Shown here piece by piece: positions 20,598-31,440 of a stretch of 64,000 nucleotides of DNA; the first letter of the stretch is position 1; every line of letters begins with the position of its first letter. Location: positions 1,116,001 to 1,180,000 of the forward strand of contig CM044306.1 of the NCBI GenBank assembly GCA_024291935.2, written 5' to 3'. Origin of the DNA: Okapia johnstoni. Taxonomy: Eukaryota; Chordata; Mammalia; Artiodactyla; Giraffidae. The notes under the pieces were generated by a model. It made no database searches, was not told the DNA's origin, and saw only the letters and a list, made by a program, of their open reading frames with translations. Both the position numbers and the translations under genes were made by a program.

Positions 20598-20718
20598 TCT
20601 TTTTTCTTTTTTTGGCCAGCCCCTGCGGCTTCCGGGATTGTATGTCCCCACAGGGATGGAACCCAGGCCCCATACAGTGGGAGCACAGAGTCTTAACCCT
20701 GGACCGCCAGGGACGTCC
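20598..20718 (-). mobile_element. CHR-type SINE fragment, reverse orientation
   Basis: T-rich left end, GGCCAGCCCCTGCGGCTTCC, GGAACCCAGGCCCCATACAG and GACCGCCAGGGACGTCC. Confidence 0.75.
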
Positions 20719-20734
20719 ACACGCTCAGAGTGTT

Positions 20735-20948
20735 TGTATGGGCTCGGCCGCGTCTGACTCTTTGTGACCCCATAGACTGTAGCCTGCCAGGCCACCCTGT
20801 CCATGGGCTTCTCCGGGCAAGAATACTGGAGTGGGTTGCCATTTCCTCCTCCAGGGGATCTTCTTGACCCAGGGATCAAACCCATGTCTCCTGCATCTCC
20901 TACATTGGTCGGCAGGTTCTTTACCACTAGCACCGCCTGGGAAGTCCA
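20735..20948 (-). mobile_element. Bov-tA SINE, reverse orientation
   Basis: CGTCTGACTCTTTGTGACCC near the left end, GGATCTTCTTGACCCAGGGA, then the reversed tRNA head TTTACCACTAGCACCGCCTG. Confidence 0.88.
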
Positions 20949-21014
20949 GATGGTCAGTAAACATTCTTTACTGAGCTGATTCTGACGCTAATTCTCCTTG
21001 AGTTAATTCTCTCT

Positions 21015-21135
21015 TTCCTGCTTTAGTTTCCTCGTCTGTAAACTGGGGATAATACTCTGAGGAGTAGATGCGATGATGAAATAAAACGGGCAGAACACTT
21101 ACTCTGCGCCAGGCCATTTTCTCAGGCTCTCCCTT
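21015..21135 (+). mobile_element. MIR SINE fragment
   Basis: TTTAGTTTCCTCGTCTGTAA, GGGGATAATACT and AACACTTACTCTGCGCCAGG follow the MIR core and 3' region. Confidence 0.6.
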
Positions 21136-21147
21136 ATGTGCATGATT

Positions 21148-21427
21148 TTATTTATTTATTTCGGCCCTGCTGGGTCTGTGTTGCTGCGAGGGCTTTCCTC
21201 CGGTCGTGGTGAGTGGGGCCGCTCTTCCTCCTGCTGCACAGGCTCTCCCTGATCGCACGGCCTCCGATGCAGGGGCTCAGGAGCAGCAGCACAGGGCTCT
21301 GGAGCACAGGCTCAGCCGCTGCACCGAGGGCTTAGTTGCTCCCAGGAAAGGGCATCTTCCCAGACCAAACTGGAATCTCCTGCAGTGGCCGGCGGATTCT
21401 TTGCCACTGAGCCGCCAGGAAAGCCCC
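21148..21427 (-). mobile_element. CHR-type SINE, near full length, reverse orientation
   Basis: It begins TTTATTTATTTATTTCGGCC, runs through GCACAGGCTCAGCCGCTGCA and GGGCTTAGTTGCTCCCAGGA, and ends with the reversed head CCACTGAGCCGCCAGGAAAG. Confidence 0.8.
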
Positions 21428-21779
21428 TAAGTGCTTCGTTCAGATTAACCCACCAGGTCCTCACAAAACGCAGCGAGACAGGCCCTGTCCTTACCCCGTG
21501 TGACAGAGCTCTCCCTTCCGTCTTCCTCTGTCCCCTGAAGGACCGCTGGCATTGTCACCAAAGGCTGCGTTGTCAGCCGGATGGAGTGGGGAGGGCTCTG
21601 AATTCAAGGTCGGGCATCGCTGCTTTAGAAACGGGGCCTCATCCCTCCCACCACCCCTTCTCCAAGTGGCCCTATCTCCCCTCGTCCCTGCCTTTCTGGA
21701 TTAAGCCCGGGGGTTGCACTTCTCTTCTGAAGGCTTGTCAAGGCGTCGCCAAGGGTTGCTGGAAACACCTCACCTGAGA

Positions 21780-22320
21780 GATGACGCCTGCTCTCACCTG
21801 GAGACGGAGGTGGTGGCTCCCCGACTCGGAGACGAAGCCCGGGAGGGGTGCCCTTCCTTGGACCGGACCTGCCGCTGGGTTGGTCCAACCCCGCGCCCTC
21901 CGGCCTGCCCTCTCCAGCCCACTGTCTTCCGTCCGATCAGAAACGTGGACGGAGACACTCTGATCTGTGGGCCGCTGGCCAGGCAGGACGAGGGACGGGT
22001 CCCGGAGGGCTTGCGCCGGGTCCCTGAGGGGCCACCACACCTCGCGGGATGGGTGAACAGAGGCGCTCGCCCGCGGCCCGAGGCACAATGAGAAATTCAG
22101 AAAAGGCTTCAGCGAGGTGTCACGACCGTGGGAAGCACAGCAGACAGAAGGGTGGCGTCCGGGCTCAGCAAGGAGCGTGGACAAAGGCCTGGAGGTGGGA
22201 GGACCTGGAGGCGTTCAGGACGCGCAGGGTCTGCAGGGGCGCTGGGCCTCCAGACAGGAGCGGCGAGGAGGCGGGAGACCCGGCCAGCGCCTCCTTGAAG
22301 GGACCGGGGCCTCTTTATAC
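21780..22320. promoter_or_regulatory. CpG-rich, GC-rich intergenic patch
   Basis: By hand count about 5-8 CpG per 60 bases across most of the interval, GC about 65%, with no recognised repeat inside. It qualifies as a weak CpG island about 17 kb downstream of AXIN2. Confidence 0.45.
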
Positions 22321-22444
22321 GGGAATCTGAGCTATGACACAGATGAACCCATCTGTGAGAGGGAAACAGAATCCCGGGCCTCGAGAACAGCCGTGGGGGT
22401 GCCAAGGAGGAGGTGGGGGGAGGCTTGGAGGGGGAGGTTAGGGT

Positions 22445-22610
22445 TTGCAGATGCCAACTATTACACACAGGATGGACAAACAGCAGGGTCCTACTGTGCA
22501 GCAAAGGGGACTCCAGTCAATATCCTGGGATAAACCATAGTGGAAAAGAATAGATAAAAAAGAACGCTATACATACACGTTAAAAAAAATTAGTTACAGA
22601 TTGTCTTCTT
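22445..22610 (+). mobile_element. L1 3' UTR fragment
   Basis: ATGGACAAACAGCAGGGTCC, TCAATATCCTGGGATAAACC and GGAAAAGAATAGATAAAAAA follow the artiodactyl L1 tail. Confidence 0.7.
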
Positions 22611-22627
22611 AAAGAGGAAATATACAG

Positions 22628-22765
22628 CACTTCCCTGGAGGTCCAGTGGTTAAGAAGCCACGCTTCCACTGCAGGGGGCACAGGTTCGATCCCTGGTCGG
22701 GGAACTAAGATCCCACCTGCTGCAAGGTACAGCCAAAAAACAAATAAAAATAAATTTTAAAAAAG
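22628..22765 (+). mobile_element. CHR-type SINE fragment
   Basis: CACTTCCCTGGAGGTCCAGT head, GGTTCGATCCCTGGTCGGGG, CAGCCAAAAAAC and an A-rich tail. Confidence 0.85.
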
Positions 22766-23851
22766 GAAACTTTTGAACCCAGTTGAAACCATTTTTTTAA
22801 GAATCAAACTTAGGTGCAATTTTAAAATAAATATATCTGTTAAATTAGATAAAAATAAAAATTATATTTAACCAAAAAAAAAGGATTTGTTGCCTCCATC
22901 AGTGGTCTGGGTTTTCAACCCAGTCTGGCTTTCAAAACTGAGACTCAAAAGCCATCCTTTGCAGTGAAATGAATGCCGAGGCTGCACCGAGCATTAAAAC
23001 AACAGGGAAGAGACCACGAGCACATCGCACACCGTGGTGCCAAGCGCAGTAGGTTCAGTGTGAGTTTCATCCATGCGGATGCACACAGCTGCTGGCTGGA
23101 TGCCCCCACCCCGACCATGCACTTCTCACTGGGGGTGGTCGCTGTGGGTGGGACGCTGCCATGGGGGCCAGTCCCCACGCGTGGAGGAGGGTCTGGGGAT
23201 GGGACACTGCCGTGGGGTGGGGGTCCCCACGCATGGAGGAGGGTCTGGGGATGTTCCCCCAGCTCCTGGTCTACCCTGTGGCTGCTTTGCCCGGTGCAGG
23301 AGGCGGCGAGTTGGGGGTGGGAGAGGGGGCCCCACCTGCATCTGAGGCCACTGGCCTTTCCTGAGGCCGTTGGCTTCTGAAGGCTCAGCTGTGGCCTGCT
23401 GGGAAGCGGCTCTCGCTGAGTGCAAAGCAGGTTCGCAGGAGGGAGGGTGAGCGTGTGGACCGGCTGCTTAATTAAAACAGGGAGAGGTTGACAGGAGGGC
23501 CCTCTGAGTGTTTGATCTCAGTCTCTGCTCACTTTCTCACTCGAGGGGGAAGAAACCTCCTACTCTGCCTTCTTCCACCTCTTCTTTCCCCAGCCTGGCA
23601 GGTGCCCCTGCTGTCTGTCCGTCCTCCCCGAGGCTCCTCCTCCCGTGTCTGGGAAGTCCTGGATTCAGGTGCAGCTTACACACAGGGTGCCGTTTGTTGG
23701 GGGGATTCACCGTTCACCCCCTTAAATGATCGCAGTCTTAATCTTCTCAAGTGTTTTGAAAGTGTATCCGGTTTCCCTACACATGACATGAAAGCATCTC
23801 GTGGCAAAGTTTGGAAAACCTCTGGGCGAAAGTGAAATTGGGTGCGAGAGT
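22766..23851. other. Intergenic stretch with a local tandem duplication
   Basis: The first 130 bases are AT-rich. 23161-23260 holds an imperfect tandem duplication of about 58 bp containing GTGGAGGAGGGTCTGGGGAT and ATGGAGGAGGGTCTGGGGAT. No gene seen. Confidence 0.45.
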
Positions 23852-23952
23852 GGATTACCATTCCCTTCTCTAGGGGCTCTTCCCAACCCAGGGATGGAAC
23901 CCGAGTATCCTGCATTGTAGGTGGATTCTTTACCACTGAGCCAGCAGGGAGA
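23852..23952 (-). mobile_element. Bov-tA SINE head only, reverse orientation
   Basis: TTCCCAACCCAGGGATGGAA and ATTCTTTACCACTGAGCCAG are the reversed tRNA-related part. The BovB-like 3' end is missing, which is unusual for a retroposed SINE. Confidence 0.75.
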
Positions 23953-24129
23953 GCGTCCTCTGCTGTCTATCAAAACTGTGACCGATTTACAAGATCTTAA
24001 TTGGAGCACAAGGGTTATCCCTCCCAGAGATATCTGCGCAGTGTGGGGGTGTGTCTTTAATTTTCTACTTTGGAAATATAGATTCAGAAGAACTTGTAAA
24101 AGAAAGAAAGAAATCCACAGGAGGTCCTG

Positions 24130-24770
24130 TGTACCTTCAGCCAATTTTCCCCAGTGACTACATCTTGGATGAATATAGTAAAATACCCAATCAGGAAAGT
24201 GGCATTGGTGCAATTCGTAAAGCTCATGCAGATTTTGCCAGTTTTACCTGCTCTCACTCTATGCCTGTGTCCTTCTATGTAATTTTATCGCTTGCTTACG
24301 TCAGTGCAGCCAGCACCTCCATCAAGATACAGGACCACTCCACTGCCCCAAAGCTTTCTGGTGTCCCCTCTTTACATCAAGGTTCACTCTCTGCCCCATC
24401 CCTAACTTCTGGCAACTAGTAATCTGTTCCCCATTTCTGTCACTTTGTTATATCAAGAGTATCCCATATAAACAGAATCACAGTATGTAATCTACTACAA
24501 CTGGGAGTTTTCAATTCAGCGTAATTCCCTCAAGATCCATCCAAGCTGTTTGCACATCCATCATTCATTCCTTTTTATCACCAAGCTGTCATCCAGGGAT
24601 TGGACGTACCACAATTCACCCATGAAGGACACCTGGGCGGTTTCCAGCTTTGCGTTGTTACAAACAAACCTGCTATGAACTTTTGTGTGCAAGTTTTTGG
24701 GTGAACATGAGTTTCAAGTCCCTGAGCTGAACACCCCAAGTTGTCACTGCTGGGTGGGGTTGTGTATGTG
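24130..24770 (-). mobile_element. Ancient L1M-type LINE 3' region, reverse orientation
   Basis: Landmarks in reverse: CATCAAGATACAGGACCACT, CCCATCCCTAACTTCTGGCA, CCATATAAACAGAATCACAG, CATTCATTCCTTTTTATCAC and CATGAAGGACACCTGGGCGG. It is diverged and without open frames. Confidence 0.7.
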
Positions 24771-25264
24771 AACAAAGATCAGTGCCTTTGACTCTGAAGC
24801 CCTGGAGCAGGGAGGTCAGGCACAGCAGGGGAGGGGCGGCATTTCTGAGCACCGGGTCCTGCTGGGACTTGTCCAGTTACATCACGGGCTGTGGACCTCA
24901 TGAAGATGGTGAGAGGTGCCTGGAATGTTCCAGAACCAGGTTTCTGGAATCACTGTCCTGAACCCTAAAACAAGGGCCTGCTACTCAGGGGGCCCAGCAA
25001 ATGAGAGACGGGGGCAGCCCTCACCCCGGCCCCTCTAACCCTCCCCACGTCTTGTTTATCCACACGACTCTCGCTTTATCCGAGCAGGGCCCTGGCTGTC
25101 TCCCGGTCACCTGCTGGTCCTCACCACCATTCCCGTCATCGGCCGCACCCAGGGCCCTCTCTCCTTCCCTCTCCTCCGTCTGAATTCCAACCCTCCCTCC
25201 TGGAAGCCTGCCCCGTCTTTCCCAGCCATTCCTGATTGCTCTGAGCCTTGATCTTGTACTGGAA

Positions 25265-25470
25265 ATAGTAAGCGGCTTTCAAACATTCTTTGAGTCACAG
25301 ATCCCTTTGTTCAAAGGAAACTGTACCCAGAAACATACACAAATAAACCCGATAAAGGCAGAGCCCCCAAATTAAAGCTGGTGTGGGGCTGAGGAGCCTC
25401 CTCTTTCATCCATACTCCTGGCCCTGCTGCCCACCCCACCTGCCCCTGGAAAAACCCGGGCACCTCAAAA
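25265..25470 (+). mobile_element. Probable hAT-family non-autonomous relic
   Basis: GGCTTTCAAACATTCTTTGA, GTCACAGATCCCTTTG and CCAGAAACATACACAAATAA resemble a common old mammalian hAT-derived repeat. Ends are not clear. Confidence 0.4.
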
Positions 25471-25809
25471 CTCGCAATGCAGGCGACAACACACAGCAGT
25501 TGCCACGGCTCTAAGGCGTCACCCTCGTTCTGACCTCTGGCTTCTCTAGGATTCTTTCTCCTGCTTCTCCTGCTCAGAGGGCAGTGTCTCTCACTGAGCT
25601 CTTGTCCATCCTCCCGGTGACCCACCATTCTGGGGTTGCTGGGTGAACTTGAAAGGCTGCCGCCAGGTGTGGGGCAGCTCTCATGCCAGGGCAGGCTCCA
25701 CTGATGATGGCTGCGGTGTCCTGGGCTGGGCTCAAAACCTGCAGGGGTCTCAGCCGACCTCGGTCTATAACAAGGCACTTAGCTTAGGCGGTGCATAGTA
25801 GCCGTCTGG

Positions 25810-26005
25810 GGCTTCCCCAGTGGCTCCGCGGTAAAAGAATCTGCCTACCATGCTGGAGATGCAGGTTTGATGCCTGGGTCGGGAAGATCCCCTGGAGGAG
25901 GGCATGGCAACCCACTTCAGTGTTCTTGCCTGGAGAATCCCCTGGACAGAGGAGCCTGGCGGGCTACCGTCTATAAGGTCACACAGAGTTGAGCACACGT
26001 GCACA
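25810..26005 (+). mobile_element. Bov-tA SINE
   Basis: GGGGCTTCCCCAGTGGCTCC head, GGTCGGGAAGATCCCCTGG, and GGCGGGCTACCGTCTATAAG near the 3' end. AGCCGTC occurs at both flanks (25800 and 26009). Confidence 0.88.
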
Positions 26006-26099
26006 CAGAAGCCGTCCAGGGTCTCACTCTCCTTTCACAAACACGCATCGGATGCTTGCTGGGCATGGTGCTGGAGCCACATCAGGAGCTGGACCTGGG

Positions 26100-26460
26100 G
26101 AGGAAGACGAGGCTCCCGCCCCAGAGGAAGACGGGCTAGGCTGCTGAGGCGGGGAGGAGGCGGGGGCTCTGCGCCCAGCGGGCGGCGGGAGGCCGCAGAC
26201 CGACGCCAAGACCAGAGCAGGACGAGGCACGCTCTGCCGAGGGGTCCCCCTCCTCCCGGCCACATGCCGAGCCCCGCAGCCGGCTGGCCGGGTTCTCGCT
26301 GCCCCACGATGCCGGTCCAGCCGCGCCCCACCCCCGCCGCCCTGCACCTCCGCGCTTCCCCCACCCGGCGATGAGCGCGGCCCTGTGGGACCACGTTCAG
26401 GGGAGAAAACGGAGCCTCGGCCTCTCTGAGCAGCTCACCGGGAGCCACACGGAGCTGAGA
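26100..26460. promoter_or_regulatory. Intergenic CpG island
   Basis: Hand count gives about 38 CpG in 360 bases with GC about 70%, an observed/expected ratio near 0.85. No repeat explains it, and the SINEs on either side stop short of it. It lies about 21 kb downstream of AXIN2. Open frames across it are typical of GC-rich DNA and match no known protein. Confidence 0.65.
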
Positions 26461-26543
26461 GCCACTGGGGCTGACCTCCTGGGTGTCTGACCCCGGGGCT
26501 CACATGGAGCCCCTGCTGGTGATTCGGGCTGATTTAACGGTCT

Positions 26544-26684
26544 TGCTGCTGCTGCTGCTGCTGCTGCTAAGTCGCTTCAGTCGTGTCCGACTCTGTGCGA
26601 CCCATAGACGGCAGCCCACCAGGCTCTGCCGTCCCTAGGATTCTCCAGGCAAGAACACTGGAGTGGGTTGCCATTTTGCTCCCT
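26544..26684 (-). mobile_element. Bov-A2-type SINE with (GCT)n tail, reverse orientation
   Basis: The left end is (GCT)n, followed by AAGTCGCTTCAGTCGTGTCC and, at the right, CACTGGAGTGGGTTGCCATT. Confidence 0.9.
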
Positions 26685-27156
26685 TTCCAGCCCCGCTCAC
26701 TCCAGGTGAAGCCTGGGCCTCTCAGGACCGTGCTTTCTGCAGAGTGTGAAGCCCCCGCGAGGAATCGCGCAGCTGCTGCAGGAGGCTCCCGTGTTTCCAC
26801 TCCGGGGCGGGCGGGGCGTGTGCTGTTCCCACGGTAAATCAACACGAGGGGGTGGTCACGTGGGCAAGTCTGACACTGTCACCTTCACCCCCATCCCGGT
26901 GATTTCTAACACTTTCTTTACCCTTGTGGGCAACCCAGCCCGGCTCACAGGCGCGGAGGAGGTGACGCAGGACGGGAGAGATGTGGGGAGGTGAACCCCA
27001 CAGGGAACCCCTGAGCCAGGGGGCCGAGCCCGCCTTGATCCCTGTCAATCCTGTTGCCCTGCAAGCCCCCGGGTTCAGGGACAGTGAGCTGGCCCTGGGC
27101 CTCCCCAAGGGGCGAAGTCAGGAAACACAACAGACAAGACAGACAAGGGACTCCTT
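26685..27156. other. Intergenic stretch, nothing recognised
   Basis: GC-rich, with no gene or clear repeat. Confidence 0.35.
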
Positions 27157-27360
27157 GCTGTTCAGTTGCCAAGTCGTGTCTGACTCTTTGCGACCCCGTG
27201 GACTATAGCCCGCCAGGCTCCTCTGTCCATGGGATTCTCCAGGCAAGAATACTGGAGGGGTTGCTATGCCCTCCTCCAGGGGATCTTCCCGACCCAGGGA
27301 TCGAACCCGTGTCTCCGGCAGCGGCAGGTGGATTCTTTACCACTGTGCCACCAGGGAAGC
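27157..27360 (-). mobile_element. Bov-tA SINE, reverse orientation
   Basis: GTTCAGTTGCCAAGTCGTGT left end, GGGATCGAACCCGTGTC, and TTACCACTGTGCCACCAGGG right end. Confidence 0.92.
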
Positions 27361-28409
27361 CCTAAACAAGTAATTACAGGCATGTTACAAAGTGCTGAGC
27401 GCTCTGGAGCCCAGAATAGACAGGCAGGATGCAGGAACGGGGTTTGGAGGGTCAGGAGGCCTTTGGGAGGGTGACAGTGTTATAAAAGGGGGCCAGTTAC
27501 AACACTACCATAATGAATACGGGAGGCCTCGTGCAGAAGGTGTCATCTGAACACAGCTCGATGGTGGTGGGTGAGTCCACCACCCAGATATCCGGGGAAG
27601 AACCTTCTAGAAAGAGGAACCAGCCAGCACTGAAGCCTCAGGAACTCCTTCCTGATGGACTGGAAGCAGCTGGAGGGCAGGTCTGGCTTCCTCGCTGGGC
27701 GACCCTCCAGCCTGGACAGGTTGCCGGGTCCGGGGCGGGCGCTGGGGAGTTTGCTGGAGGAGAGAACCAGACTCTCCCGGGGCCAGAGCCAAGCGTGGGA
27801 GGCACGCGGGGTGCCTCAGGCTGGGGTCGCAGGCGCTCAGACCCCAGTCTGATCCCTGCCCCCCGGGGCCCCGTCCATGCTCTCTAGATCCCCTTACATT
27901 GCACTTTCTGACTTGGAGCCTTATCGCGTCCCCGCTGTGTGGGAGCCAAGCTAAACATATCTGGGGACTCGTGTGCTTTCTTTAAATTTCCGCATGAGTC
28001 AGTCTTTCCAGCTTTTTAATCATTTCTCCCCCATGAATGGCTGTCAAGGAGCTGGTGCTGAGCTCTTGGCTCCCGGCTGAGACCCAGCCGCATGGTGGTA
28101 CAGAGTACTCACTGTGGCCAGCACAGCTCCCAGACTCTCCTCCCAGAGGGTGCTCGCCGGCCTCTCAAGACAGTGAAACCAACCCCAGAATGAGGGTCCA
28201 GAGGGGTGCCCACCGCGAGGTGGGAGGAGGTTGTAAGACCAAGCTGGTCCCTCAAAGCTCCAACCAAGGGCTGGGACTTGAGGCTGCAGAAAGCAGATGC
28301 ACAAACGCATCTTTATGGTGAAAGTGTGAAAGGTCCTGGGCACCCAAGGAGGCGACAGTGCCATCTGCCTTGGTGACAAGAGAAGGGGAAGGTTATGGGG
28401 CATCTTAGC
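27361..28409. other. Intergenic stretch, mostly non-repetitive
   Basis: No gene recognised. A TATAAAAG sequence lies at 27481-27488. 27890-28070 is AT-balanced, repeat-free and contains TGAGTCA (27995-28001) and homeodomain-like TTTAATCATTT, so it is a candidate conserved element. Confidence 0.35.
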
Positions 28410-28418
28410 GGGGTTAAG

Positions 28419-28633
28419 GGCTTCCTGAGGTGGTCAAGAACCCGTCTGCGATGCAGGAGATGCCGGAGAAGCAGGTTCAGTCTCTGGGTCGGGAAGATCC
28501 CCTGGAGGAGGAGATGGCACCCCAGTCCACTATCCTAGCCTGGGAAATCCCACAGACAGAGGAGCCCAGTGGGCTACAGTCCACGGGGTCACAGAGTCAG
28601 ACACGACTGAGCGACTGAGCACGCACACAGGGT
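28419..28633 (+). mobile_element. Bov-tA SINE with 9-bp target duplication
   Basis: GGCTTCCTGAGGTGG head, GGTCGGGAAGATCCCCTGG, and CAGACACGACTGAGCGACTG end. GGGGTTAAG at 28410-28418 and 28634-28642 flanks it. Confidence 0.9.
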
Positions 28634-28989
28634 GGGGTTAAGGCGGAGGATTTGGAGATGGACAGGTGAGGGCTCTGAAGCTGCAGAGTGGACGGGGCTC
28701 CATGGGGAAGACCTGCCCCTGGCCCAGGCGGCGTCCCTGGGCTGGGCTTCACCGCGGGCTGGAGGACCCGCCTCAGTGGTGCACCCCAATAGCTGCAGGT
28801 CGTGCCGCGAACCCGAGTGCTCCGCGGAGCTGAGGACGGAGGCCTGGTTCTTCTCCACCTGGGCCTCTCCCTGGGGGTCTGTTTTCCTAACACAGCGCAG
28901 GGGCTCTGCTGACAAGCGTCCCAGGATACAGGGCCGCTCGGAAGCTGTATCGCCTTTTTATGAACGGCTCTGCGCTGGGCTGTGCAGTA

Positions 28990-29130
28990 GAACAGCCACT
29001 GCCCAGGTGTGGCTCCTGCAAGCCTGAAACGTGGCAGGTGCGACTGCGGACCTGAGTTTTTAATTTTATTTGGCTTTAATTAAACGTAGATAGCCACACT
29101 CGGCAGGTGGCTGCTGTATTGGACAGTGGG
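28990..29130. mobile_element. Old DNA-transposon-like inverted-end repeat
   Basis: The sequence runs from CAGTAGAACAGCCACTGCCC, through AT-rich TTTTTAATTTTATTTGGC, to GGTGGCTGCTGTATTGGACA. It matches the pattern of a common old mammalian MITE. Subfamily not assigned. Confidence 0.45.
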
Positions 29131-30119
29131 CTCGCCCTCTTGGACTCTACTTAACTCACGGGCCATGGAGACTGCCCAGGTTTGGTCTCACGTTTGACTC
29201 CATGAGCAAGACTCAGCTCCTCTCAGCCATGGGAGTGGGGTCCCTCCTGGAAAGAAGGTTCTGTGTCGGGGGGCAGGGAGCCCCGTGGCACCGGGAACTC
29301 CATCCTGGCCTGGAAGGAGGCTGGGGGGCTGGGGGCGGCAGGATTGACCGCTCACTCACCAAACGGCCATGGAGACCTTGGTTTTGGGCACCCTGTCGGC
29401 CTCTGGGAACACACAGAAATCATGACAACAGCAAGGGAGGGAGACCCGGCTGCTTCCCCATTCGACAGGGAGGCGCCTCGCGAGGTACAACCGCAGAACA
29501 GGGTGGCGAGCCCCACACAGAGCCGGGCGAGCGCGCTGTGCCTTAACTGGCGAGAGGGAAGCCCTGTGCTCCTGCAGCTCGCGCGTTGCTGATGGGCCGA
29601 GAGGTGACCTCTGTGTGTTTCCCCCTCCTGAAGGGAGCGGGAAGATACTGCTTCAGTTCTAGTTTTGAAAAAACAGAACACGAAGTCCAGTCTTGGAGGG
29701 GGGCCAGAGCAGAGCGGGCGCTAGGCGGGAGCTGTCTAAAAATAGAGCGGTGGCTGGCGGACAAGCGCGATCGCCCATCAAACCCCAGCTCTCCTGGAGA
29801 ACCGCTCACATCCCGGTTCCCCAAGCATCTGGCCGCACGCCCGCCACCCCATGAGCTGCACAGGAGGACCTTCCCCAGTCACGCCTGGCCAGCAGACGGC
29901 TGGTCCCCGCCTCCCTGGACTGCTCTCCTGTCCCAGGCCTGTCCCGCCCAAGCCCTCTGTGGTGTCAGTGTGGCACTGTCTCCTTCATTCTCCCAGAAAC
30001 CTGCCCTGGGCCTGGCGAGCCCAGATCTCTATACCACGGGCTCCCCTGCCCTCAGGGGACGGTCAGAAGGATGGTTCTGCTCGTTGAGGGGTGTTTACCG
30101 ACTGAACCCGTGAATCCTC
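29131..30119. other. Intergenic stretch, nothing recognised
   Basis: GC-rich. A 175-codon frame (29586-30113) has no recognisable family and no exon context. Confidence 0.35.
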
Positions 30120-30245
30120 CGTACAGGCCTCGAGGTAGGTCCTTATTGGCCCCCGTTTACAGATGGGAGGACAGAGGTGCCTAGATGCGGGTAGCTCGCG
30201 CAGGGGCACGGTCCACAGGGGAGAACTGGGTCTGAACCAGGCCCT
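30120..30245 (-). mobile_element. MIR SINE fragment
   Basis: CCCCCGTTTACAGATGGGAG, GGTAGCTCGCGCAGGGGCAC and GGTCTGAACCAGG match the reversed MIR order. Confidence 0.5.
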
Positions 30246-30409
30246 TGCCAGGTCAACGAGCCGCCCACTCGCTGGTCCCAGCCGACGCCCTTCCTCCAGG
30301 TAGATACGGTCTGAGCCCCGGTTCACAGACGGGGTCGGGCAACGTCTCCTGATGTCGAGAAACCAGCACCCAGGTGCATGGGACCTGGGGCCCGCAGCCT
30401 GCTCTGGGC

Positions 30410-30490
30410 TCTGCCCCTGCTGTGCTGTGTGACCTTGTGAGGGTCACCCACCTCCTCTGCACTTCAGCGGCATCACCCTCACCCTGCCTA
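30410..30490 (+). mobile_element. MIR SINE fragment
   Basis: GTGCTGTGTGACCTTGTGAG and CACCTCCTCTGCACTTCAGC match the MIR core. Confidence 0.55.
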
Positions 30491-30629
30491 AATACAGCCA
30501 TTGTTTTTGAGCTTCTACCCCACGTGGGGCCTGGGACTGCTCACCCTACACACACTGTGTATTTAATCCTCCAACAGCTCTGGGGCTGAGGACACGGGGA
30601 TCCAACCCAGGGGACCCAAGTGTGGTTTA

Positions 30630-30830
30630 GTTGCTGAGTTGTGTCTGACTCTTTTGTGACCCTATGGACTGTAGCCCACCAGGCTCCTCTGTCCAGGGGA
30701 TTTCCTAGGCAAGAATAGAGGAGTGGGTTGTCATTTCCCTCTCCTGGGGATCTCTCCGACCCAGGGATTGAACCTGAGTCTCCAGCACTGGCAAGCGGTT
30801 TCTTTACCACTGAGCCACCTGGGAAGCCCT
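30630..30830 (-). mobile_element. Bov-tA SINE inside an older repeat
   Basis: TTTAGTTGCTGAGTTGTGTC left end, CGACCCAGGGATTGAACCTG, and TTACCACTGAGCCACCTGGG right end. Flanks at about 30555-30625 and 30835-30910 look like two parts of one MIR-like element split by it. Confidence 0.88.
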
Positions 30831-31176
30831 GAGGGCCCAGAGGGTCCTGAAGGGTCCTGCGTAGCAGGGGAGTCAGGATTTGAACCCAAGCCCGCTTGGT
30901 TTCAAAGTCCCTCAGTTTACCTGGGTCTGACCGTGAGAGTTTCGTGAAGCTGCAGGTTTCAAAGCTGGAACCTGGCTGGACCTCCGGGTGGGGTGGGGTG
31001 GGGCCCGATTCCAGTGATCAGCCTGGGGATTCCTTCAGGGCTGCAGGGTGTGCAGAGTGACAGCCACCTAGCCTCACAGTCTCTCCCCAGTGAAGGCTAA
31101 GAGGTCTTCAGGGATGGGTGGGGGACAAAGAGTGAGGACAGGGACCCTAGACAGACAGACCACGGCCCCCGAAGCT

Positions 31177-31188
31177 GGGGGGGGGGGG
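31177..31188 (+). repeat. G homopolymer run
   Basis: An uninterrupted run of about a dozen G in the + strand, next to purine-rich DNA. Confidence 0.9.
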
Positions 31189-31440
31189 GGAGTGCCGAGA
31201 CAGACCCTAGAACGGAGGCCCCCTCTCATCCTCCCCTACCCTGCGTCCCCCCACCCCCAGCTATTGCAGGGGTTCACGGCACCCCCCTTGCCTCCTGGGT
31301 GATGGATGCTGCTTTCTGCTTGGGGCCTACCCCTCCACCCTCCGATTTTCTATTCTGAAGCCCCTTCAACTGCAGAGAGAATTGACTTTGTCTCTTGAGG
31401 ACACTAAAACCTGGAACAAACAGTCTCTGATAATAAATCT

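Noticed and set aside
31177..31188. G run as part of a larger G4 promoter
   Set aside because: An isolated homopolymer in unique DNA without other promoter features.
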